Assembly: GCA_900544455.1 (NCBI GenBank)
Contig: UQVJ01000008.1
Coordinates: 1-37,196, forward strand
Direction: 5' to 3'
DNA: 37,196 bases
DNA from: an uncultured Eggerthella sp.
GTDB lineage: Bacteria; Actinomycetota; Coriobacteriia; Coriobacteriales; Eggerthellaceae
The notes below the pieces were generated by a model. The model made no database searches and was not told the origin of the DNA. It saw nothing but the letters and a program-made list of their open reading frames with translations. Made by a program: the position numbers and the translations under genes. Shown here one piece after another: positions 5,772 through 15,800 of this stretch; within the stretch, counting starts at the first letter, position 1; each line of letters opens with the position of its first letter.

Positions 5772-6911
5772 TTATGCAAAGGTGGGTGCATCCCACAGGT
5801 GAAGCTTGGTGCCAATCCCCATCTTCACGGCGTTGTCGTAGCAGTACTTGCCCCACGCAACATCCTCGACAGGCATTCCGCCAACGCTCATGGTGATAAT
5901 CTGATCATCGCTTTCGCGACCTGCGCTCTTTTCCAGAAGGATGTCGCCCATTGAAATGATGCGATCGCGCGTAATAAGATCGTCGTGAACCATATCGGTG
6001 AACTTGCAACCAAAAATATCCATGCCGTAGCCAAAGGTTGGGTACGGATATTCCTGGGCCCATGCGTCGTAAAGTCCGATGTCGTCTACGACCAACTTGC
6101 ACTTATCGATAAGGAACTGATCTTCCACGTCGTAGGCAGAGGTACCAACAATGAAGGCGCCGGGCTTCACCCATTCGCCCATTACCTTTGCGTAGGTGCT
6201 GGGATCGGAAGTTGCCGTTGCGCCGAAATACACACAGTCGGAATCGCGCACCAAAGCTTCAAGCGAATCAACCACTTCAATAGTGGTGAACTGAGGATGC
6301 TTTTCCTTCACATAGGCAATATAGCCATCGATGCCGCGCTTGCTGCGACCCTTGATCTTCACCGTGTCCATTTCGGGACACTCAGCTGCAAAGGCGTCGA
6401 TAGCAGTTCGGCTCATGCCGCCTGGGCCGTAGATGCCCAGCACCTTAGAATCCTTACGGGCAAGATGGCGGATACCAACACCAGGAATACCGCCTGTTCG
6501 ATAAGCGGAAAGAAGGTTTGCAGAAAGCAATGCAATGGGTGCTCCCGTATCCTTGTCATTCAGCATAACCATAAGGATTGAACGAGGAAGGCCCTTTTCC
6601 TTGTTCGCCGTGTTGGAGCCGTACCACTTACAGCCCGCCATATCGAAGGGGCCGCCCAAGTATGCAGGCATTGCCATGAAGCGACGATCTTCACCCTTGT
6701 TGGTGGGCATGTTCGGGAAAGGGGAAGTCTCCGGGAAGGTGACCATGCACCCGTGCGAGGTGCCGTCTTTGCCGCCCATCATGAAATCACCTACGCGCAG
6801 GCATTTCAATACTTCTTCCATGGTGTCGATGCAATCGGAGATGTTCATAACTCCGGCCTTGATCATGTCTTCTTCGTTAAGATAAAGGAAATCAATTGCT
6901 GGGTAACTCAT
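5772..6911 (-). CDS. Ornithine cyclodeaminase / mu-crystallin family protein
   Basis: A 379-residue protein with the OCD family features: SANLLSAYRTGG (130-141), then a nucleotide-binding turn LGIYGPGGMSRTAID (158-172) and KIKGRSKRG. The segment FGATATSDPS is equivalent to the family's VTxSxxP. Members cyclise L-ornithine to proline with ammonia release, or act on other amino acids, imines or ketimines using NAD(P). The protein is ~40 residues longer than typical OCD, with an extended N-terminal segment (residues ~45-80) rich in Gly, Met and Pro, so the substrate may differ. ATG 6911 has AGGAGA eight nt upstream. Pairing with an HcnABC/OoxAB-like dehydrogenase recalls Agrobacterium opine catabolism, where ocd adjoins ooxAB. 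I have seen this subgroup labelled tyramine oxidase subunit B in databases, which I cannot verify here. Confidence 0.82.
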   Translation of the reverse strand: MSYPAIDFLYLNEEDMIKAGVMNISDCIDTMEEVLKCLRVGDFMMGGKDGTSHGCMVTFPETSPFPNMPTNKGEDRRFMAMPAYLGGPFDMAGCKWYGSNTANKEKGLPRSILMVMLNDKDTGAPIALLSANLLSAYRTGGIPGVGIRHLARKDSKVLGIYGPGGMSRTAIDAFAAECPEMDTVKIKGRSKRGIDGYIAYVKEKHPQFTTIEVVDSLEALVRDSDCVYFGATATSDPSTYAKVMGEWVKPGAFIVGTSAYDVEDQFLIDKCKLVVDDIGLYDAWAQEYPYPTFGYGMDIFGCKFTDMVHDDLITRDRIISMGDILLEKSAGRESDDQIITMSVGGMPVEDVAWGKYCYDNAVKMGIGTKLHLWDAPTFA

Positions 6912-7050
6912 CGGTGTCTCCTCGCTCGTAGCTCGCTTCGCTTTGTCTGCGATGTCCTATCGCTTGCCCTCATTATGCGAACGGGCATTGCAGGTTTATT
7001 TCGGGGGCATAAAGGGTTGTTTGCCTAACGGTGTACACTTCTTAACTTCT

Positions 7051-7082
7051 GGGGTTCCAACCCGTGAACGGGATGGAACCCC
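7051..7082. terminator. Hairpin downstream of the ammonium transporter gene
   Basis: GGGGTTCCA (7051-7059) pairs with TGGAACCCC (7074-7082), with an inner CCCG/CGGG stem and small bulges. There is no good T run on the minus strand, so it is a weak or factor-assisted terminator for the gene ending at 7172. The remaining gap 6912-7050 holds only an uncertain CATAAT -10 candidate (minus, ~6970) for the OCD-like gene. Confidence 0.5.
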
Positions 7083-7171
7083 TTGTATATCACCAGGCCA
7101 TTGCCTATATTTCGCATGCGTTGCCCGTGTTACACCGCCTCAGACCCACGCTGCGAGGCACGAATGTTCCT

Positions 7172-8506
7172 TTACTGATCAAGGCCAGTGAACGAGGGGT
7201 AACCAGATTCGCCGTGTACGGTAGTGTCCAAGCCACGCGTTTCCTCATCTTTGCCAACACGCAAGCTGCCGCCGAAGAGCGCTTTGGCTACAAACCCGAT
7301 AATTGCCGTGGCAGCGCCCACATATACCACCGTCACCAACACGGAAAGACATTGATTGATAAGCAAGGTTGGGTCGCCGGTGTACAGCAAGCCGCCGAGC
7401 CCATTGAAAGATAGTTCTGGAATTGCGAAGATGCCCGTCAAAATGCAGCCAACAATGCCGCCTACGCCATGGCACCCAAATGCGTCCAAAGCGTCATCCC
7501 AACCAAGCTTGCGCTTCAATACGGCAATGAAGAAGTAGCAGATAGGCGATACGATAACGCCTATAACGATTGCGATCATCGGATCGACGAATCCGCAGGC
7601 AGGAGTAATCACAACCAAACCAGCTAAAATACCTGTGCATCCACCAACCAGGGTTGGTTTACCTGTTACGATGCGCTCAACAACGAGCCAGCTAGCCGAA
7701 GCAGCGCATCCAGCAAGAAGGGTGTTGCAGATAGCGAGAGCGGCATACCCATCAGCTGCCAATGCGGAACCGCCGTTGAAACCGAACCAACCCACGAATA
7801 ATAGGCCGCAGCCCAACATCACCGCAGGGACGTTATGCGGGCGCACCACACTAATCTCAAAGCCCATGCGCTTGCCCAAGATCAATGCCAGAACCAAGCC
7901 ACCCAAGCCAGAGCAGATATGGACCGCTGTGCCGCCCGCGAAATCGATCGCGCCAATAGCATTCTCGTTGCCAATAAGGCCAGAGCCCCAAACCATATGA
8001 GCCATTGGGGCATATACCGCCATCGACCACACCACCAGAATGAAGGCAAGAGCCCCAAACTTCATGCGACCAGCTAAAGAGCCAGTTACAATTGCGGCGG
8101 TAACCATCGCAAATTCCGCCTGAAACGCAACGTCAATCAAGCCCGGATACGTGCCCACCGCTACATCGGCATAGGTTGCGCTCTCTGGCGCTGTCGAAAG
8201 AGCATTCGTCATTTCGGCAAGAGACCATGAGGAGAACAGCCTATCAAACCCGCCCACAAACAGCGCAGCAACATTGACCAGGTTGCCATCCTCATCAAAG
8301 GCGTCAGGTCCACCGTACGCGATGGAGTCGCCAAGAATTGCCCAAAGGCAGCCCACCGCACCCATCGCCATCACGCACATGAGCATGGTGCTCACAACGT
8401 TCTTTCTTTTTGAAAGGCCTCCGTAAAACAAGGCCAGCGCTGGGCCCATCATCAAAACCAGGGCACAGCTCATAATCATGAATGTTGTTGTTCCGGGATC
8501 ACACAT
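7172..8506 (-). CDS. amt: Ammonium transporter, Amt/MEP/Rh family
   Basis: A 444-residue polytopic membrane protein with about eleven hydrophobic segments. Family signatures are YGGLSKRKNVVST (28-40), FAGGTAVHICSGLGGLVLALILGKR with the first pore histidine His196, GWFGFNGGSALAADG (239-253), and DALDAFGCHGVGGIVGCILTG with the second pore histidine His346. These twin histidines line the conduction pore. The C-terminal tail (GLDTTVHGESGYPSF) has the Amt GLD-x-HGE pattern. No glnK/PII gene adjoins it, unlike most bacterial amtB loci. The ATG at 8506 has GGAAGGAAGAG upstream and a leader hairpin before it. Lying just upstream of the amine-dehydrogenase and OCD-like genes, it may move ammonium released by, or needed with, that pathway; this link is inference. 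Confidence 0.95.
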   Translation of the reverse strand: MCDPGTTTFMIMSCALVLMMGPALALFYGGLSKRKNVVSTMLMCVMAMGAVGCLWAILGDSIAYGGPDAFDEDGNLVNVAALFVGGFDRLFSSWSLAEMTNALSTAPESATYADVAVGTYPGLIDVAFQAEFAMVTAAIVTGSLAGRMKFGALAFILVVWSMAVYAPMAHMVWGSGLIGNENAIGAIDFAGGTAVHICSGLGGLVLALILGKRMGFEISVVRPHNVPAVMLGCGLLFVGWFGFNGGSALAADGYAALAICNTLLAGCAASASWLVVERIVTGKPTLVGGCTGILAGLVVITPACGFVDPMIAIVIGVIVSPICYFFIAVLKRKLGWDDALDAFGCHGVGGIVGCILTGIFAIPELSFNGLGGLLYTGDPTLLINQCLSVLVTVVYVGAATAIIGFVAKALFGGSLRVGKDEETRGLDTTVHGESGYPSFTGLDQ

Positions 8507-8521
8507 GGGCTCTTCCTTCCC

Positions 8522-8555
8522 TTACGAGAAAGCTTTTTAGGGGGGGAGCTCGTAA
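8522..8555. promoter_or_regulatory. Leader hairpin of the amt transcript
   Basis: TTACGAG (8522-8528) and CTCGTAA (8549-8555) form a 7-bp stem whose base ends just before the Shine-Dalgarno of amt on the minus strand; the loop has a run of seven G on the plus strand (C on the minus). It might influence translation. The divergent gap to ldh (8556-8726) shows no promoter I trust. Confidence 0.35.
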
Positions 8556-8726
8556 CAACGGTTATTCTAGGAAGCGCTTGTTTTCCCTTTGGTTTCCATC
8601 GGCTCACGTAACAGCCTTTTGAATCAACGTCCATGCGAAGGAAACGGCGATGCAACGCAAAGGAAATGGGACATGCCTATAGTTCGTTGCCATACCTTGC
8701 TAGTCAAAACAGAGAGAGGTGCCTTT

Positions 8727-9686
8727 ATGAGCAATTCACTTAACGGAAGGAAGGTTGCAGTTATTGGCTGCGGCTTTGTGGGATCCACCACTGCATACAG
8801 CCTTATGCAAAGCAAGCTTTTCACCGACATGGTCCTTATCGACGTAGACACCAACCGCGCCGAAGGCGAAGCGCTCGACATCAGCCACGGTATTTCCTAC
8901 TACAGCCCCATGAACATCTACGCTGGCACCTACGAAGATCTCTCCGATGCCTCTATCGTCATCATCACAGCAGGAGCCAACCAGAAACCGGGCGAAACGC
9001 GCCTCGATTTGGTGCAGAAAAACGTTGCGATTTTCAAGACCATTGTTCCGCGCATTATGGAGCAGGGCTTTGATGGCATTTTCCTGGTTGTTTCAAACCC
9101 GGTAGATATCCTCACCCAGGTAGTAATGGAGCTTTCGGGCCTCCCCCGCGAGCGCGTGATGGGCTCAGGCACTGTACTCGATAGCGCGCGCCTAAAATAT
9201 ACCCTGGGGCATATGCTTGATGTCGATCCGCGCCATGTCCACGCTCGTATTATTGGCGAGCACGGCGACAGCGAGTTGGCAGTATGGAGCGCCGCAAATG
9301 TTTCCGGAATCGCCATCAACGACTTCTTCCGCTTGCGCGGCATCGAAAACGCCACTGAAATTCGCGCATCGGTGGAAGAGAGCGTGCGCAACAGTGCCTA
9401 CGAAATCATCGAAAAGAAGCGTGCCACGTATTTTGGCATCGCCCCTTCGGTGACGCGTATCTGCGAAGCCATCGTGCGCGACCAGAAATCGATCATGACA
9501 GTTTCCAACTACCGCACTGACGTACAAGGCGTTCCCGGCGTAGTGATGAGCATGCCCGCCATCGTCGGAAGCAAGGGCGTTGAGTTCCCTATTCCACTGC
9601 AGCTGAGCATCGACGAAGCCGAACTTCTTCATTCGTCGGCAGTTACGCTGAAGAATACCCTGAATCAAATCGATCTTTCCTTGTAA
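8727..9686 (+). CDS. ldh: L-lactate dehydrogenase
   Basis: The 319-residue protein is an NAD-dependent 2-hydroxyacid dehydrogenase of the LDH/MDH superfamily. It shows the NAD fold (VAVIGCGFVGSTTAYSL), Asp39 for NAD ribose, and the substrate loop AGANQKPGETRLDLV with Gln86, which marks a lactate rather than malate dehydrogenase, and Arg92. It also has VSNPVDILT, the substrate arginine in SGTVLDSARLK (Arg155), and the catalytic His179 in IIGEHGDSE. It interconverts pyruvate and L-lactate in the cytoplasm, re-oxidising NADH in fermentation. The frame is open upstream, but ATG 8727 has GAGAGAGGTG before it and fits the family start. It stands alone, head-on to replication, and is followed by a hairpin. 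Confidence 0.95.
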   Translation: MSNSLNGRKVAVIGCGFVGSTTAYSLMQSKLFTDMVLIDVDTNRAEGEALDISHGISYYSPMNIYAGTYEDLSDASIVIITAGANQKPGETRLDLVQKNVAIFKTIVPRIMEQGFDGIFLVVSNPVDILTQVVMELSGLPRERVMGSGTVLDSARLKYTLGHMLDVDPRHVHARIIGEHGDSELAVWSAANVSGIAINDFFRLRGIENATEIRASVEESVRNSAYEIIEKKRATYFGIAPSVTRICEAIVRDQKSIMTVSNYRTDVQGVPGVVMSMPAIVGSKGVEFPIPLQLSIDEAELLHSSAVTLKNTLNQIDLSL

Positions 9687-9706
9687 TTCTTTCGGACGCA
9701 AACAAA

Positions 9707-9744
9707 CGATGCCCGCACCTGCGCAGTTGCAGATGCGGGCATCG
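9707..9744. terminator. Hairpin between ldh and the convergent glycosyltransferase gene
   Basis: CGATGCCCGCACCTGC (9707-9722) pairs with the sequence ending GATGCGGGCATCG (9729-9744), with one small bulge. Neither side has a clean T run. Its place between two convergent genes supports a shared terminator. Confidence 0.65.
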
Positions 9745-9765
9745 ACATATCTATACGCAAGACGC

Positions 9766-11499
9766 TCAGCTGCCGCTTTTCACCATGGTAGCTACCGTAA
9801 ACCAGGTGCGTTCATATGGGCGATAGAAGGTTTTCATATCTGTCACTTCAACGTCATCCCTTGCCCCTAGGTCACGAACGTCAACAGGAATCCCCTCTTT
9901 CTGGGTTTGGCCAAGCACGATAAAGGTGCCCTCGTAGCCATCAAGAGCTGCATCCCAAGATTTCACGCTTGTAAGTGTTGGAAAATACGACTGATAGGCA
10001 TGAGCCCAATTTCCCTGCTGCCACGCCAAAAACGTTTGCTTGATGTTCTCGCACTCCACCGCCGTAACCCCTTCAACTCCGATATCTGAAGAAAGCACCA
10101 AGGGGCGGTTGCTGGCTTTTGCCACTTCCTCCAAGTAATCGAGCGGTTCCTCGTTCTTGCCGCTGTATGCATCGTGGACAAACAGAACCTGATTGATGAT
10201 TGAGACTCCAAGAAAAGCAGCAAGCAATCCACATACGCACACCTTGCTATTCACGCGAGAAAACCAAATCGAGAAAGCAAATAACAAGGGGCCTATAGTT
10301 ACACAAAGATAGCGGTAGTAGACAATCAGGGAATCCATGGCAATGGATGCTACGAGCGCGCTGGCAAATACGCTTACATATAGCACAACACCCCACAGGG
10401 CAGGGAGCACAGAGGGAGTTAGCGCCCATTTCGTCAGGCGGGAACCGCCCTTAAAGCTTGCCCTTTGCTGTTTGCTGCGACGCAACCAACACACCAATCC
10501 ATACAGCGCCGACGCGATAGCTACCACTGCGCATAGGGCAAGTGCCACAACATACCCAAACCCATAGGTATCGGCAAATATCACATTGCTGGTGTAAACC
10601 GGGTAGAACAACCATTCAATTATGGTGCGAGGAAATGAAACATTTGCCCAGTACGATCCAGACACTACCCCAGCCTGGCTTTTAAATACCACGAGCCAAG
10701 GAGCATAGAGCGCTACCTGAACAACGGCCCCCACGACAAAAACCGACAAAGCCTTTTTCGCACGTGAAACGATGAAAATCAACAAGTAGAGGTTAATGAA
10801 CAACGCCGCAAGCACACCGTAGTAATGCAGATATGCACTCGTTAGACTCGATGCGAATAAGATAAGCCACCATCTGCACGGCACACCGCACCATTCACAG
10901 CAGCTGCCGCCGTCATAGGCCGAAGACACCCACCAGTTTTTATTTCCCTTGGCGAATTCCTTTCCTTCTTTTGGGTTTTTGCTGCGTAAGGTACATGCAA
11001 TCCGCCAGGCATATAAGGCGCACAACGTCACAGAAAATATCGCCCATGAATACATGCGGATCTCAACCGATATATAAGCAAGATAAGGAGTAAACAGGGC
11101 CAAGAAGCTAAAGATCAAGCCAGTTTTCCATCCGAAATCGTGCCGTATCACGGTAAAACCGAGCATCGCTAAGGAAAAAATCCCCGCTATCGTAAACAGA
11201 CGGTACACAAGAAGATTCTGCCCAAATAGCGATTCGAGCACATGGAGAGCCCAATAAAACAGAACAGGATGAACATCCCCTGAGCCAATGTCCCAAATTT
11301 CAGCAAACGAGTTGTTCGCTATGGACACCGAATAGCTCTCATCGAACCAGACATTTCCGTGAAAAGCCCCCGTTAGCAGGAAAGCAAGACCAACAACGAG
11401 CAATACAACATGAAACCGCGTTGATTCCAAGAGCTCCGCTGTACGAGATTGCGCCACTACTTCACCGTCGCTTCTTTTGACTGTCCTGCAGATAATCAA
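9766..11499 (-). CDS. Polytopic GT-C fold glycosyltransferase (PMT/GT39/GT83-like)
   Basis: A 577-residue membrane protein with about ten hydrophobic segments. Near the first helix it has WFDESYS (51-57) with the Asp-Glu pair, then GSGDVHPVLFYWALH (72-86). These are the extracytoplasmic catalytic and substrate loops typical of GT-C enzymes that use polyprenyl-phosphate sugars (protein mannosyltransferases, ArnT). A soluble C-terminal region follows residue ~440. It probably adds a sugar to a lipid, wall polymer or protein on the outer face of the membrane. The start is uncertain: the longest frame begins with TTG at 11499 without a clear ribosome binding site, and GTG or TTG codons within the first ~25 residues are alternatives. 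Divergent from the deacetylase gene at 11724, with which it may share polysaccharide work. The exact donor and acceptor are unknown. Confidence 0.75.
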   Translation of the reverse strand: MIICRTVKRSDGEVVAQSRTAELLESTRFHVVLLVVGLAFLLTGAFHGNVWFDESYSVSIANNSFAEIWDIGSGDVHPVLFYWALHVLESLFGQNLLVYRLFTIAGIFSLAMLGFTVIRHDFGWKTGLIFSFLALFTPYLAYISVEIRMYSWAIFSVTLCALYAWRIACTLRSKNPKEGKEFAKGNKNWWVSSAYDGGSCCEWCGVPCRWWLILFASSLTSAYLHYYGVLAALFINLYLLIFIVSRAKKALSVFVVGAVVQVALYAPWLVVFKSQAGVVSGSYWANVSFPRTIIEWLFYPVYTSNVIFADTYGFGYVVALALCAVVAIASALYGLVCWLRRSKQQRASFKGGSRLTKWALTPSVLPALWGVVLYVSVFASALVASIAMDSLIVYYRYLCVTIGPLLFAFSIWFSRVNSKVCVCGLLAAFLGVSIINQVLFVHDAYSGKNEEPLDYLEEVAKASNRPLVLSSDIGVEGVTAVECENIKQTFLAWQQGNWAHAYQSYFPTLTSVKSWDAALDGYEGTFIVLGQTQKEGIPVDVRDLGARDDVEVTDMKTFYRPYERTWFTVATMVKSGS

Positions 11500-11723
11500 T
11501 TGTCGAATTCAGCTCAGAAACATGCGTCATACACTGCATCATGAAACCGCTCGTGGTAATACCTATTCGACAAACGAAAAGGTACTCCCAAACTAACAAC
11601 GATTTACCTCTTTTGGTTATTGTTTTTCTTATCGTTGAATTACAGCCACATTTCTATCATGCACTTCCAAAAACACACTTCAACTCGTCTGCCATAATAA
11701 GGTTGCTACAGAAAGGTTCTCGA

Positions 11724-12674
11724 ATGAAGAATGAACAATGCACTACTTTTATTCATGCAGATGACTTTGGAATAACACCTGTTCAGGCAAAAGAAATCCT
11801 GTCACTCAGTTCTTCATGCAACGGAATTGGTGCGCTCAACAGCGTCAGTATTTTTGCCAATTCCCCCGCTTTCGACGAAGCCGTCAGCCTTGCGCAGCCC
11901 TACGCCAACCGCGGGGTTCTGCGAGTTTGCCTTCACCTGAATCTCGTAGAAGGCCCATCTCTTTCAAGCCCGGAACGCATCCCTCTTCTTGTAAACGAAA
12001 ATGGCATGTTCAAGAACAATTTCATCGGATTGCTTAAATTGGGGATTGTCAATGAACACGATGTATTCGACCAATTGGTTATTGAATGCCGCAGTCAAAT
12101 TCAGCGGTATTTATCGGCGTTCCCCAATCAGCAGCTTTCGTTTCAACTGGACAGCCACCAGCATGTTCATGCCATCCCTGTTGTTTACAAGGCACTCGCG
12201 CAATCTTTGATTGAAGAAAACTGTCAAGTTATGCGCTTACGCGAGCCTATCGATCCGCTTTCTGTCTACCGAAGCAGCATCGGCGATAGCTCTAAAGAAC
12301 CCGATAACACCCCTATGACACAAACGCATAACGCATCGATTCGTATTCCGATGGTCAATCGTGCGAAGATTTTTTTGATATCTGCCCTTTGGCGTAAATG
12401 CCCAGTTAACGATATCCCATGGTCTCCCAACAGACCCTCTTCAGCACCTTTGTTTTCAGGTGTTGCCCTTTCTGGTCGCATGGACGAATTCAACAAGCTT
12501 CTTCTTGCCTCTTTCCAGCATGAAGCCGCGCGCCAAGGTCGAGATGCTGAAATCCTGTTTCATCCCATATCAGTGCCTATCAAGGAATGCCTCGACCCCT
12601 TAAATGTACCGTTTGCGGAAGCATGCGCCTCAGAGTCAAGAAATCGTGAAGCGGCATTGATCAAGAAGTTATAG
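11724..12674 (+). CDS. ChbG/HpnK (YdjC) family carbohydrate deacetylase
   Basis: The 316-residue protein opens with the family motif FIHADDFGIT (Asp13-Asp14 metal and catalytic acids), then CLHLNLVEG with His71. It also has QLDSHQHVHAIP with His145, His147 and His149, and VMRLREP. These fit the metal-dependent deacetylases that act on N-acetylated sugars such as chitobiose (ChbG) or hopanoid glycosides (HpnK). ATG 11724 follows AGAAAGG at 8 nt; the longer open frame upstream lacks family similarity. It is divergent from the GT-C glycosyltransferase, so it may trim an acetyl group from a glycan or glycolipid intermediate. A CATAAT at 11693-11698 is a possible -10. It points against replication. 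Confidence 0.82.
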   Translation: MKNEQCTTFIHADDFGITPVQAKEILSLSSSCNGIGALNSVSIFANSPAFDEAVSLAQPYANRGVLRVCLHLNLVEGPSLSSPERIPLLVNENGMFKNNFIGLLKLGIVNEHDVFDQLVIECRSQIQRYLSAFPNQQLSFQLDSHQHVHAIPVVYKALAQSLIEENCQVMRLREPIDPLSVYRSSIGDSSKEPDNTPMTQTHNASIRIPMVNRAKIFLISALWRKCPVNDIPWSPNRPSSAPLFSGVALSGRMDEFNKLLLASFQHEAARQGRDAEILFHPISVPIKECLDPLNVPFAEACASESRNREAALIKKL

Positions 12675-12733
12675 ATGTCTCGTTACTGTTTTTTGCCGCC
12701 AATCAACTAAATGTTTTCTTATCGGCTTCACTG

Positions 12734-12749
12734 TGTTTCACGTGAAACG
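12734..12749. promoter_or_regulatory. parS site 1 (one mismatch)
   Basis: TGTTTCACGTGAAACG differs from the parS consensus TGTTTCACGTGAAACA only in the last base. It is intergenic, just after the deacetylase gene, and is the most distal of six sites in the window. ParB should bind it. Confidence 0.8.
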
Positions 12750-12800
12750 AGATTGCATGAGGGCACCTACACTCTTTAAGCCCTTGATTCTTAGCACAAA

Positions 12801-12832
12801 AAGAAAGCCCAAGGTTTCCCTTGGGCTTTCTT
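12801..12832. terminator. Bidirectional terminator between convergent genes
   Basis: AAGAAAGCCCAAGG (12801-12814) pairs with CCTTGGGCTTTCTT (12819-12832) around a 4-nt loop. A-rich on the left and T-rich on the right, it can stop both the deacetylase transcript and the large membrane-protein transcript. Confidence 0.88.
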
Positions 12833-12856
12833 CATAAACACTCGTGCTTAGATCTT

Positions 12857-15800
12857 CTAAATGCTCTTCAAAATAGCCATTACGAAATTTGAGGCATCTT
12901 CGAGAGCTTGAGGATCGATGTTCTCGATAATGTCGTTATCTGCAGAATAGAGGGCAGTATTTCCGTCCGCCATACCGGCAATCGTCATCGCTTGGATACC
13001 GTGAGCCATTGCAACCGACGCAGCTGTTTCACGTGAAACAATGCGATCAGTATGATATCCCACCCCTGAGCGTTCGCTCGCCTGGCGAAGTACGCGCTTT
13101 AAACGGGAGGAAATCTTATAGGACTTATAAGCACCTTCCTGCTCAATACAGGAAAGAGCACCGGCACCAAGAGCCTCAAGGTTGATGATGATTGCACCCT
13201 TCATCTCATCTGCATGCTCTTCCAAGAATGCGTTGATGCCCGAATGGGAATGTTGCTCCGCCCCAAGGCCAACGAACCATACTTCAGTATCAATGTCGGG
13301 ATGGCGGAAATCCTGAAGCTTCTTAAGTTCACGGTTGATCTGCTCGGCAGTATCGCCATCGCCATCAATCCGCAATGCGGGGTTGGCGTCAACAATACCA
13401 TCAGAATCGTAGACGGCTGCTTCGTCATGGTAAACATCGTCTACCCGACCATCTTCACCCTTGCGGAGGCGGTTCAGAGAAAAGGCGCCGCCATTCCATC
13501 CACGACGATTGTCTGATTCACGATAATCTACGTCCATGAATTCATCCTCTTCCTCACGGAAGCTTGACCAATCGCCACGAGCTTTGCCGACGCTGCGGGC
13601 ATTGTAATCCTCGTCAACATCAACCCAATCGTTGACGGAAACTTCCTCTTCCTTGCGCTTCTTTCCTTTACGGAATCGGCTGAAGAGACGTCCAGCACGG
13701 GACTTCGGCATATCAACATATCCAGGACCAGCGAAAGCGCCGGTTTCAGTGTATTCCTCGTCGTATGCAGAATCGTCAGCATCGTCGATATAGCGTTCTT
13801 CGGGAGCCACATCGGAAACAAGTTCATCTCCCACGGGAGCAAATGAACCGGTACCACCTACGGTCGAGAAGGAACCTGTCGCAGACACTGCCGACTGCGA
13901 ACCTGTATCAAACGAAGGAAGATTGAGGCTTCGCGCTGCAGGCGCTGCATTGAACGTACCAGTATCTCCATCGATGCGAGGGAGCATGTTAGAGAGCAAC
14001 GATTTGTTACCTGCGGAAGTGCCCTCATTCACCTCGGCCATGGGAGCGCGGTGACGCAAGTTTTCACCCGAAACGTTGCGGGCAGGTGTGACATCTGGCA
14101 ATACGATAACTTGATGGGATCGATCAGCCTGTTCAGCAATGGGAGAAACAGGGGAAACCATTTCTTCCATACCCATAATCGGAGAAGCAACCGCAGGTTG
14201 AGGTGCGGTTCTTTCGAGAGACTCCTCTGCGTACCCATCGCCCTGCTCTTCATCCGAATAGCCATAGGCATAGTCTTGCGTTTCCTCTTGCACGCGGCCA
14301 GCAGGAATACGTGCGGTTGACTCATCATCGCTACCGTGGAAAACACCCATGTTGGACGCATTGTCGTCTATGCGGCGAATCGGCTCATCCTCGTCGTCGA
14401 ATTCCTCATTGTCCATAAACTGAGAGACATCGATCGGAGAAATCGAGGTGGTTACGCTTGGGGATACCGTCTGTTCAGACTGGTCAGCGTACTCGTCAAC
14501 ATATGCTTCTTCGCCATCAGAAACAACAGGCTCTTCGTAGCGATCTTCGTTGTAGGGCTGCTCTTCTCTATATTCGTCGGAAGGATATTCCTCTTCAAAC
14601 GACTGCTTGCGCGACGTGATCGACTTCAAGCGAGAAGCGAAAGAATGTTGTACCTGAGATGCTTTTTCGGTACCAGAGTGAACAGCATTATTGAAGAAAT
14701 CGCCAAGCGAACCGCCGTGACGAGAGTGAGCGCTCCTTTTAGAGGGTGTTGTGGAGCGAGAAAATTCCTCGTTAGCCGAATAAGCTTCAGGGGCATTCGC
14801 AAACTCTTCAACAGGACTCATAGGCGAAGTTGCAGAATCGAGTTCCTCTTCGATTTCCTCAACTTCATTGCCTCGGGGAACGGAGCGGTGAAGCCTCTGA
14901 GAATGGCGCACCGAAGGACGAGGAGAAGGCTTGCCCTGCTCATGGGACTCGAAACGCTCGTTGCCCCGAACAGGCTCTTCGATAGCCTGTTGCTCTGGTT
15001 CAGCAATAGGCTCGAGATCTGCCTGATCTTTTCCGGCGAGTTCGTCCACCTCTTCGATAGCAGCCTCGTAAAGCGTCTCATGGGACACAGGAGCAGAGGC
15101 ATGGTTCAAGGCAGGATCAAGCTCAGCCTCCTGAGTGGGAACAGGCTGTTCCTCGACATTAGTAGCAGGCTCAGGTTCAGGCTTATGGTCGAGCCATGGC
15201 GCAGGTGAGGCAATGGGTTTCGGCGCAGGTTTGCGCTCAACAGGCGCTGCTGCCGTATTGTTTTGATGCCATTCTTGCTCGGCGGCTAAATCCTCTGCCG
15301 ACAAAGAGGCATACCGGCCATCCGCAGCCGGCTCAGCGGAGTGTTTTGCCTCCTCCCCACGATCGGCATGAGGCGCAGAAAACGACTCGATCTCGTTCTG
15401 CAAAGCGCGAACTTTCGACGACAGCTCCGATTGAGCCAATTCGGGCTCGGAAACGGGAATGGCAACGGGAGAACCGTAGGGATTCGAGGCATGATGCTCC
15501 ATCATGCGCGCAGCAACGGTATCCGCATAGCGGGAACGATTTACCTTCGGGGTTTTCCCCGCATCAGGCTTGTTTGCACGAGCCTTCTCCTGAGCAATCT
15601 TCGCCCAGGAAGGGGTATCGCTGGCTTGAACGTGGACTACAGGTGCCGGTGCAGCGGACTGAGCGACTTCCTTGGAAGCCGCAGCGGCGGCCGCAGCGGC
15701 GGCCTCGGCAGCTTGCTTCTTCGCGATCTGCTGCTTAGGAATGATAACTTCGCCCTTTTCCGCAGAATCGATCTCTTTTTCAGCGCCTTCATCAAGCGTC

